Shown here piece after piece: positions 52,379-58,960 of a stretch of 58,960 nucleotides of DNA. This DNA comes from Castellaniella sp041677825 (lineage in GTDB: Bacteria; Pseudomonadota; Gammaproteobacteria; Burkholderiales; Burkholderiaceae_B), in assembly GCF_041677825.1 (NCBI RefSeq), contig NZ_JBAYPG010000023.1, forward strand, positions 1-58,960, written 5' to 3'. The number at the start of each line of letters is the position of its first letter. Position 1 is the first letter of the stretch. The notes beneath the pieces are model-generated. The model had not been told where the DNA came from, ran no database searches, and saw only the letters and a program-made list of their open reading frames with translations. The position numbers and the translations under genes are program-made.

Positions 52379-53487
52379 GCAGCCAGTGCAGCGCCAAGCG
52401 CTTCGAGCAGGCGCGCATTTTCATGCGTCAGGCCCACGGTGACCCGCAGGTGCTCGGGCAGGCCATCCGCCGCCACCGGGCGCACGATGACCCCCTGACG
52501 CAGCAGATGCTCATGCACGCGGGGTGCATCCCCCACCCGAACCAGCACGAAATTGGTATGGCTGGGTACGTATTCGAGCCCGAGGGCCGCAAAGCCGTCC
52601 TGGAGCTGTATGCGCCCTTCGCGGTTGAGCGCGTGGGAACGCAGCAGGAAATCGGTGTCGTCCAGGGCCACCCGGGCCGCAAGCTGAGCCAGCACGTTGA
52701 CGTTGAACGGCTGGCGCACGCGGTTGAGCATGTCGGTCAGGGCGGGCTGGGCCAGCGCATACCCCACGCGCAGGCTGGCCAGGCCGTAGGCCTTGGAAAA
52801 GGTACGCGTCACGATCAGGTTCGGGTACTGCCTGACCCAGGCCGTGCTGTCGAACTGCTCGTCGGGCTCGAGATACTCGTTGTAGGCCTCGTCGATCAGG
52901 ACCGTCAACCCGGATCCATGCCGCTGCCATGCGGTTTCGAGAAATCCGGCGAGTTCTGCCGCCGGCACGTGGGTGCCCGTCGGGTTGTTGGGATTGGCAA
53001 TGAACAGCAGGCGCGTGTCGGGCGCGATGGCCTGCAGCATGGCGGGCAGATCATGGCCGTAGCCGCGTGTCGGCACCTCGATGTGGCGCGCGCCACGAGC
53101 CTGAGTGGCGAGACTGTAGACCACAAAGGCGTACGCCGCATAGACGGCCGAGGTCTGGCCATCGAGCAGGGCCAGTGAAGCCAGTTCGAGCAGGTCGTTC
53201 GAGCCATTGCCCAGGGTGATCCAGTTTTGTGGCACCTGATGGCGCTCGGCCAGTGCCTGCTTGAGATCGAAGCCATTGGCATCCGGATAACGCCCCTGCA
53301 GGGCACCTGCGGCCTGCCCCAGGGCTTCGCGCACGCGCCCCGAGCAGCCCAGCGGGTTTTCATTGGACGCCAGCTTGATGATGTCGGCCGGGTCCAGGCC
53401 GTATTCGCGCGCCAGTTCTTCTATGGGCTTGCCGGGCTGGTAGGGCGCCAGGGCCTGCACATGATCCAGGGCCGGGACTGCTGACAT
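52375..53487 (-). CDS. hisC: Histidinol-phosphate aminotransferase
   Basis: The 370-residue type I PLP enzyme has ANPNNPTGTHVPAAEL, VLIDEAYNEYL, the Schiff-base lysine in TRTFSKAYGLASLRVGYA and VRPVAADGLPEHLRVTVGL. In this position, between pheA and tyrA, it is likely to act also on phenylpyruvate and hydroxyphenylpyruvate (HisC2 type). It lies 9 bp after pheA. Confidence 0.93.
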   Translation of the reverse strand: MSAVPALDHVQALAPYQPGKPIEELAREYGLDPADIIKLASNENPLGCSGRVREALGQAAGALQGRYPDANGFDLKQALAERHQVPQNWITLGNGSNDLLELASLALLDGQTSAVYAAYAFVVYSLATQARGARHIEVPTRGYGHDLPAMLQAIAPDTRLLFIANPNNPTGTHVPAAELAGFLETAWQRHGSGLTVLIDEAYNEYLEPDEQFDSTAWVRQYPNLIVTRTFSKAYGLASLRVGYALAQPALTDMLNRVRQPFNVNVLAQLAARVALDDTDFLLRSHALNREGRIQLQDGFAALGLEYVPSHTNFVLVRVGDAPRVHEHLLRQGVIVRPVAADGLPEHLRVTVGLTHENARLLEALGAALAA

Positions 53488-53496
53488 GATGACACC

Positions 53497-54582
53497 TCAT
53501 TGTTTGGGGTAGGACCCCAGCACCTTGAAAAAAGCGACCTGCTGGCGCAGTTCGGCCAATGCCCTGGCGACAGGCTCATCGGCACGGTGCCCCAGCACAT
53601 CCACGTAGAAATAGTATTCCCATTGCCCGGTACGGGCCGGACGCGATTCGAGCCGTGTCATGGACACCCCGTGGCGCGACAGCGGCGCCAGCATTTCGTA
53701 GACGGCACCGGCGCGATTGGGCACCGCCACCACCAGACTGGTCTTGTCGTCTCCGGTGGGCCCGGCATCGAATGCCCCGACCGCAACGAAACGGGTCTGG
53801 TTCTGGGGATCGTCCTGGATGCCACTGACCACTGCGCTGAGGCCCCAGGCCGCCGCCGCCGCATCGCCGGCAATCGCTGCACAGCTGGCATCGTCGGAAG
53901 CCATGCGGGCGGCCTGCGCGTTGCTGGCCACCGGCAGGCGCTCGAGTTCCGGATGATTGCGGCTCAGCCAGCTCTGGCACTGCGCCAGCGCCTGGGGATG
54001 CCCGAGGACCTTGGTGACCCCCTCGAGCCCACCGGTGGATGTCAGCAGATTGTGATGAATGCGTATGGTGCGCTCACCCAGCACCTTCAGGGATGAATGC
54101 AGCAGCAGGTCCAGGCTGCGGTTGACCGCCCCTTCGGAGGAATTTTCGACCGGTATCATGCCGACATCCGCCTGCCCGGCCTCGACCGAGCGAAAGACCT
54201 CGTCGAAGGACTCGCAGCGCAGGCCGGTGATGAAATGGCCGAAATGCTCGTGGGCCGCCTGCTCGGAGAATGACCCCTGAGGGCCCAGGTAGGCGACCGT
54301 CAGAGTGCTTTCAAGGCCCCGGCAGGTGGATATGATCTGCCCCCAGATGGCGGCGACCGCGGCCTCCGGCACCGGGCCCCGGTTGAGCGCCTGAAGGCGC
54401 CGGATGACGAGCGATTCGCGCTCGGGCTTGAGAATCGGGCCGCTGGCATCGAAGCGCTGCTTGGCCTGCCCGACTTCGAGGGCCGCCTGGGCACGCTGGT
54501 TGAGCAGTTCGAGTATGCGTTCATCGAGTTCATCGATGCGGTCGCGCAAGGGCTCGAGCTGGGCCAGCAGACGCTCATCCAT
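53497..54582 (-). CDS. pheA: Chorismate mutase / prephenate dehydratase (P-protein)
   Basis: The 361-residue protein has an AroQ chorismate mutase domain (residues 1-85: RDRIDELDERILELLNQRAQ), prephenate dehydratase (from VAYLGPQGSFSEQAA at about 97 to 275) and a C-terminal ACT domain with the Phe-binding type motif TRLESRPARTGQWEYYFYVD. It makes phenylpyruvate with feedback control by phenylalanine. ATG at 54582 overlaps the serC stop by eight bases. Confidence 0.95.
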   Translation of the reverse strand: MDERLLAQLEPLRDRIDELDERILELLNQRAQAALEVGQAKQRFDASGPILKPERESLVIRRLQALNRGPVPEAAVAAIWGQIISTCRGLESTLTVAYLGPQGSFSEQAAHEHFGHFITGLRCESFDEVFRSVEAGQADVGMIPVENSSEGAVNRSLDLLLHSSLKVLGERTIRIHHNLLTSTGGLEGVTKVLGHPQALAQCQSWLSRNHPELERLPVASNAQAARMASDDASCAAIAGDAAAAAWGLSAVVSGIQDDPQNQTRFVAVGAFDAGPTGDDKTSLVVAVPNRAGAVYEMLAPLSRHGVSMTRLESRPARTGQWEYYFYVDVLGHRADEPVARALAELRQQVAFFKVLGSYPKQ

Positions 54583-55705
54583 GGCGCGCCTCGAAATCAC
54601 GCATGAACGCCACCAGCGCCTGGGCACCCGCCAGCGGTGTCGCGTTGTACAGCGACGCCCGCATGCCACCCACCGACTTGTGCCCCTTGAGCGCCAGCAG
54701 GCCGGCCGCTTCGGACTCCGCGAGAAACAGCGCTTCGAGCGCCGTATCGCGCAGGCGAAAGGGGATGTTCATGCGCGAGCGCACAGGGGGATGGATCGGA
54801 TTCACATAGAGGGCCGACTGGTCGATGTACGAATACAGAAGCTGCGATTTGGCGCTGCTGGCTGCATCCATGGCCGGCACGCCCCCCTGCTCGAGCAGCC
54901 ATTTGAACACCAGGCCGGTGATATAGATGCCATAGGTAGGCGGGGTGTTGAACATCGAATCCGCGGCTGCCACCTGGGCAAAATCGAACACCGACGGGCA
55001 ACACCCCGTGGCATGCCCGAGCAGATCCCTGCGAATGATGACCAGCGTGACCCCCGCGGAGCCGGCATTTTTCTGGGCGCCGGCATACACCATGCCCAGG
55101 CGCGAGAAATCGATCGCCCGGGTCAGGATGTTGGAGGACATGTCGACCACCAGCGGCACATCGGGGCAGCCCAGCTGCGCGAGATCGGGCAGGTCTGGCA
55201 GCTCGACCCCGCCGATGGTCTCGTTGGCGCACACGTGCAGATAGGCGGCGTCTGCGCGGATGCGCCATTGTTCGGGCCCGGGCATCCAGCACCAGGCCTC
55301 GTAGGCCTGCCCGTCGATCTGCGCCGCGGCTTCGGCGGTCGCGGCCAGCGCCATGTCACCATAACGCCGGGCCTCGTTCCAGGACTTGCGCGACCAATGC
55401 CCGGCCACCACGTAATCGGCCATGGCCGGCCCGTGACGCTGGGCGAGATTCATCGGGATCAGTGCGTTCTGGGCCGAGGCCCCCCCCTGCATGAAGAGCA
55501 CCGCGAAATCATCCGGCACCGCAAGCAAAGTACGCAGATCGGCCTCGGCCTCGTCGCGGATGCGGCCAAATGCCTTGCTGCGATGGCTCATTTCCATGAC
55601 CGACAGGCCGGCCCCGTGCCAGTCGGCCATTTCGGCAGCCGCCTGCTGCAATACCGCCAACGGCAGGGCCGAAGGGCCCGCTGAAAAATTGTAGGGGCGA
55701 TTCAT
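54575..55705 (-). CDS. serC: Phosphoserine aminotransferase
   Basis: The 376-residue PLP enzyme begins NRPYNFSAGPSALPL and has FMQGGASAQNALIPMNL and the Schiff-base lysine in VYAGAQKNAGSAGVTLV, plus ESEAAGLLALKGHKSVGGMR. It converts 3-phosphohydroxypyruvate to phosphoserine and serves pyridoxine synthesis. It overlaps gyrA by four bases. Confidence 0.95.
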   Translation of the reverse strand: MNRPYNFSAGPSALPLAVLQQAAAEMADWHGAGLSVMEMSHRSKAFGRIRDEAEADLRTLLAVPDDFAVLFMQGGASAQNALIPMNLAQRHGPAMADYVVAGHWSRKSWNEARRYGDMALAATAEAAAQIDGQAYEAWCWMPGPEQWRIRADAAYLHVCANETIGGVELPDLPDLAQLGCPDVPLVVDMSSNILTRAIDFSRLGMVYAGAQKNAGSAGVTLVIIRRDLLGHATGCCPSVFDFAQVAAADSMFNTPPTYGIYITGLVFKWLLEQGGVPAMDAASSAKSQLLYSYIDQSALYVNPIHPPVRSRMNIPFRLRDTALEALFLAESEAAGLLALKGHKSVGGMRASLYNATPLAGAQALVAFMRDFEARHG

Positions 55706-58554
55706 GAACCACCCCCGGCAGACGGACCCTCGGGACCTTCGGGGCCATCGTCTTCGGGGCCGCTTTCTTCAGCACCGCCTTCCCCGGGACCACCTTCCTG
55801 GGCGCCACCATCTTCGGGACCGTCACCTTCGGCGCCACCGTGTTCGGGACCATCCGATGCCGGCGCGCCAGCCTGCGGGCCGCGCCCGCCAGGCGGCATG
55901 ACGGGCCCGTCAGGGCCACCCGCGCCACTGCCGCCATCAGGGGCCTCGGGCAGTTCGGCGGCATCGGGCCCATCGAGTTCATCGGCATCGCTTTCGGCCA
56001 CCCGCTGCACACCGGAGAGGCGGCAGTCGTCATCGACCTGGATCAGCGTCACGCCCTGGGTGGCCCGGCCCATTTCGCGCACTTCGGACACCCGGGTCCG
56101 CACCAGCACCCCAGCCGTCGTGATGAGCATGATTTCGTCGGCGGGCCGCACCAGCACCGCCCCGACCACCTTGCCGTTGCGCGCCGAGGTCTGAATGGCA
56201 ATCATCCCCTTGGTGCCGCGATTGTGACGGGTGTATTCCACAATGGGCGTGCGCTTGCCAAAGCCGTTCTCGGTGGCGGTGAGCACCCCCTGGGTTTCGT
56301 CTTCGGCCACCAGCAGCGCAATCACCGACTGGCCTTCATCGAGCGCCATGCCGCGCACGCCGCGTGCCGTGCGACCCATGGGGCGTACGTCGTTCTCATC
56401 GAAGCGCACCGCCTTGCCCGCATCGGAAAACAGCATGACGTCATGCGCGCCATCGGTCAGTTTGGCTCCGATCAGGAAGTCGCCCTCATCGAGCCCGACG
56501 GCGATGATCCCCGCCTTGCGCGGATTGGAAAAATGCGACAGCGGCGTCTTCTTGACCGTACCCTGCGAGGTGGCCATGAAGACGAACTGGTCTTCGGCAA
56601 AGCCCTTGACGGCCAGCACCACGGTGATGGTTTCGCCATCGACCAGAGGGAACATATTGACGATGGGCCGGCCACGGGCGTTGCGAGACCCCTGCGGGAC
56701 TTCCCAGACCTTGAGCCAGTACACCCGGCCGTGATCCGAGAAACAGAGCAGGTGGTCATGCGTGTTGGCAATGAAGAGCTGGTCGACCCAGTCGTCTTCC
56801 TTGGTGGTGGTGGCCTGCTTGCCACGCCCGCCACGCCGCTGGGCGCGGTATTCGGACAGCGGCTGGCTCTTGATGTAGCCGCTGCGCGACAGGGTCACCA
56901 CCATGTCCATGGGCGTGATCAGGTCTTCGGTCTCGAGCTCGGTGGCGTTGAATTCGATCTCTGCGCGCCGGGCATCCTTGACGGGATCCGAGAATTCGGC
57001 CGCAATCGCCTCGAGTTCCTGGGCAATGATTTCGGTGACCCGCTCGGGGCGCGCCAGAATGTCGAGCAGGTCGGCAATGGTATCCATGATGTCGCGGTAC
57101 TCGGCCACGATCTTGTCCTGCTCGAGGCCGGTCAGGCGCTGCAGGCGCATGTTGAGGATTTCCTGCGCCTGGACTTCGGACAGGCGGTACAGGCCATCGG
57201 CCTGCAGGCCGTACTGCGGCTCGAGGCCTTCGGGGCGGTAGGCGGCCCGCCCGCCGGATTCGGCATCGGCGTCGGCCCGCGCCAGCATCTCGCGCACCAG
57301 CGAAGAATCCCAGCGGCGCTGCATGAGCACCTCGCGGGCGATCGGGGGCGTGGCGGCCGCCTTGATGATGGCGATGAAGTCATCGATATTGGCCAGCGCC
57401 ACGGCCAGCCCCTCGAGCACATGCGCGCGATCACGCGCCTTGCGCAACTGGAACAGCGTGCGCCGAGTGACGACCTCGCGCCGGTGCAGCAGGAAGTACT
57501 GCACCATCTGCTTGAGATTGAGCAGCCGGGGCTGGCCATCGACCAGCGCCACCATGTTCATGCCGAAGGTTTCCTGCAGCTGCGTGTTCTTGTAGAGGTT
57601 GTTGAGCACGACCTCGGGGACTTCACCCCGCTTGAGCTCTATGACCAGGCGCATGCCGTCCTTGTCGGACTCGTCGCGGATGTCGGAGATGCCTTCCAGG
57701 CGCTTTTCGTTGACCAGTTCGGCAATGCGCTCCTGCAGGGACTTCTTGTTGACCTGGTAGGGGATGGCATCGACGATGATGGCCTGCCGATGGCCGCGGT
57801 CGAGGTCCTCGAAGTGGACCCGGGCGCGCATGATCACCCGGCCACGCCCCGTACGATAGCCTTCGCGCACCCCGGCAATGCCGTAGATGATGCCGCCCGT
57901 GGGAAAATCGGGGGCCGGAATGCGCTCGATGAGCTCGTCGAGCGTGCAATCGGGGTTGTACAGGCAGTGCAGGCAACCGGCCACCACCTCGGCCAGATTG
58001 TGCGGTGGAATGTTGGTGGCCATGCCCACTGCAATCCCCGCACTGCCATTGACCAGCAGATTGGGCAGGCGTGATGGCAGCAGCAGGGGTTCCTGTTCGC
58101 TGCCGTCGTAGTTGGCGCCAAAGTCGACCGTGTCCTGGTCGATATCCGCCAGAAGCTCGTGGGCAATGCGGGCCAGACGCACTTCGGTATACCGCATGGC
58201 CGCCGCGTTGTCACCGTCGATGGAGCCAAAGTTGCCCTGCCCGTCGACCAGCATGTAGCGCAGGGAGAAATCCTGCGCCATGCGCACGATGGTATCGTAG
58301 ACCGCCGAATCACCATGCGGATGGTATTTACCGATCACATCACCGACGATGCGCGCCGACTTCTTGTAGGGCCGGTTCCAGTCGTTGTTGAGCTCGTGCA
58401 TGGCAAACAATACGCGCCGGTGCACAGGCTTGAGCCCGTCGCGCACATCGGGCAGGGCACGCCCGACGATCACGCTCATTGCATAATCGAGATAACTGCG
58501 CCGCATCTCGTCTTCAAGCGAGATCGGCAGAGTCTCTTTGGCGAATGAATCCAT
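55702..58554 (-). CDS. gyrA: DNA gyrase subunit A
   Basis: The 950-residue subunit has the breakage-reunion domain with active-site Tyr122 (AAAMRYTEVRL) and a C-terminal beta-pinwheel with the gyrase box QRRGGRG. The quinolone region HPHGDSAVYDTI keeps Ser83 and Asp87, the susceptible state. The last 97 residues (DNA 55705-55995) form an unusual tail rich in Gly, Pro, Glu and Asp with repeated GPEDGG-type units, longer than the acidic tail of E. coli GyrA. ATG at 58554 begins MDSFAKETLPISLEDEMRRS. It heads the serC-pheA-hisC-tyrA-aroA group. Confidence 0.96.
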   Translation of the reverse strand: MDSFAKETLPISLEDEMRRSYLDYAMSVIVGRALPDVRDGLKPVHRRVLFAMHELNNDWNRPYKKSARIVGDVIGKYHPHGDSAVYDTIVRMAQDFSLRYMLVDGQGNFGSIDGDNAAAMRYTEVRLARIAHELLADIDQDTVDFGANYDGSEQEPLLLPSRLPNLLVNGSAGIAVGMATNIPPHNLAEVVAGCLHCLYNPDCTLDELIERIPAPDFPTGGIIYGIAGVREGYRTGRGRVIMRARVHFEDLDRGHRQAIIVDAIPYQVNKKSLQERIAELVNEKRLEGISDIRDESDKDGMRLVIELKRGEVPEVVLNNLYKNTQLQETFGMNMVALVDGQPRLLNLKQMVQYFLLHRREVVTRRTLFQLRKARDRAHVLEGLAVALANIDDFIAIIKAAATPPIAREVLMQRRWDSSLVREMLARADADAESGGRAAYRPEGLEPQYGLQADGLYRLSEVQAQEILNMRLQRLTGLEQDKIVAEYRDIMDTIADLLDILARPERVTEIIAQELEAIAAEFSDPVKDARRAEIEFNATELETEDLITPMDMVVTLSRSGYIKSQPLSEYRAQRRGGRGKQATTTKEDDWVDQLFIANTHDHLLCFSDHGRVYWLKVWEVPQGSRNARGRPIVNMFPLVDGETITVVLAVKGFAEDQFVFMATSQGTVKKTPLSHFSNPRKAGIIAVGLDEGDFLIGAKLTDGAHDVMLFSDAGKAVRFDENDVRPMGRTARGVRGMALDEGQSVIALLVAEDETQGVLTATENGFGKRTPIVEYTRHNRGTKGMIAIQTSARNGKVVGAVLVRPADEIMLITTAGVLVRTRVSEVREMGRATQGVTLIQVDDDCRLSGVQRVAESDADELDGPDAAELPEAPDGGSGAGGPDGPVMPPGGRGPQAGAPASDGPEHGGAEGDGPEDGGAQEGGPGEGGAEESGPEDDGPEGPEGPSAGGGS

Positions 58555-58927
58555 GTTGTGTCCGAAAAAACCAGCAGGCAAGGGTCTAGGGCTGCCATGA
58601 GCCAATCGCTGATTCTATCATTCGCGCCCCGGATGCATGGCCCCATCGCCGTGCACACCCGCATGCCGGTCACCCCGTCCACATCGTTGCAAAAAACCCA
58701 CATTTGTCAAGACATCGCCCCTGAAAACACCGACAAGGCAGCCTTCCGGTCGTGGAACACTTAACCTCTACACTGCAAATGTCATAAGATTTCGGCTAAC
58801 ACGCATAAAAACCCGGCACAAAGCCAAGCATTTCGACCAGACATTGCTATACTTAAGGCGTTCTTTCGATATGCGGCGGGGGTTCGCTGCGGTCACTTTC
58901 AAGCATCATGCTCAAACGAGGAGAAAC
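58555..58927. promoter_or_regulatory. Divergent control region between gyrA and the OmpA-like gene
   Basis: The 373-bp region carries both promoters. For the rightward gene a -10 TATACT lies at 58848-58853, about 75 bp before the start, and GAGGAG precedes the ATG. A -35 hexamer is not clear. For gyrA no confident promoter can be named. I see no gene or RNA here. Confidence 0.5.
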
Positions 58928-58960
58928 ATGAACAAACCCTCCAAAATCGCTATTGGACTC
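58928..58960 (+). CDS. OmpA-family outer membrane protein, first 11 codons only
   Basis: ATG at 58928 follows GAGGAG seven to eight bases upstream and reads MNKPSKIAIGL before the window ends. This looks like the start of a signal peptide (basic n-region, then hydrophobic). An OmpA-family gene with a start of this kind lies beside gyrA in Bordetella relatives, from memory. The protein itself cannot be seen. Confidence 0.5.
   Translation, partial: MNKPSKIAIGL

Noticed and set aside
55840..58074. 744-codon open frame on the plus strand opposite gyrA
   Set aside because: It is antisense to an unmistakable gyrA; long antisense frames arise from GC-biased third positions, and no family features are seen.

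Overview
The window is a stretch of chromosome from a GC-rich, respiratory betaproteobacterium, most likely Alcaligenaceae (Bordetella/Castellaniella-like). That placement is inferred from remembered gene order (ompA, gyrA-serC-pheA-hisC-tyrA-aroA-cmk-rpsA-ihfB-lapAB-rfaE-hldD, then cysM, etfBA, rplS, orn, acpS, nagZ, uvrC, pgsA), from protein flavour and from the cbb3 oxidase cluster. No database was consulted.

Layout. (1) 1-350: probable end of an insertion element, with a cut-off transposase-like start on the minus strand and two 23-bp direct repeats. (2) 358-18,530: a catabolic island. A GntR/FCD regulator (+) converges on fifteen minus-strand genes in three apparent transcription units. 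These encode a Liv-type ABC importer with two near-duplicate binding proteins, two MmgE/PrpD proteins, a metal-dependent hydrolase, a TcuA-like flavoprotein, a PrpF-family isomerase, a quinone-reductase-like MDR, two SDRs and an aldehyde dehydrogenase. The set suggests uptake and oxidation of an organic acid, perhaps tricarballylate/aconitate-like; the substrate is unknown. Two of its promoters share a two-part operator layout at identical spacing. (3) 18,749-25,139: a cbb3 cytochrome oxidase operon (fixI-like, ccoS, ccoN, ccoO, ccoQ, ccoP, ccoG, short fixH-like, small membrane gene) behind a perfect FNR box. Its CcoI/FixI copper ATPase keeps the membrane segments and CPC motif but has lost every soluble catalytic domain. 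(4) 25,182-34,460: aceA, queF, pgsA, uvrC, nagZ, acpS, orn, an M48 protease and rsgA. (5) 34,464-40,931: CoA-pyrophosphatase-like Nudix, rplS, a repeat-rich gap, an acyl-CoA dehydrogenase, etfAB and an HDAC-like amidohydrolase. (6) 40,942-58,554: mltB, cysM, comEA, the LPS-linked lapA-lapB-rfaE1-hldD operon, ihfB, rpsA, and the aromatic/serine/histidine block cmk-aroA-tyrA-hisC-pheA-serC ending at gyrA. The first codons of an OmpA-like gene lie at the right edge.

The biology reads as an aerobic or microaerobic, possibly denitrifying, organism that scavenges organic acids, uses the glyoxylate shunt (aceA) and feeds electrons from acyl-CoA oxidation (ETF) into the respiratory chain. I found no tRNA, rRNA, CRISPR array or prophage.
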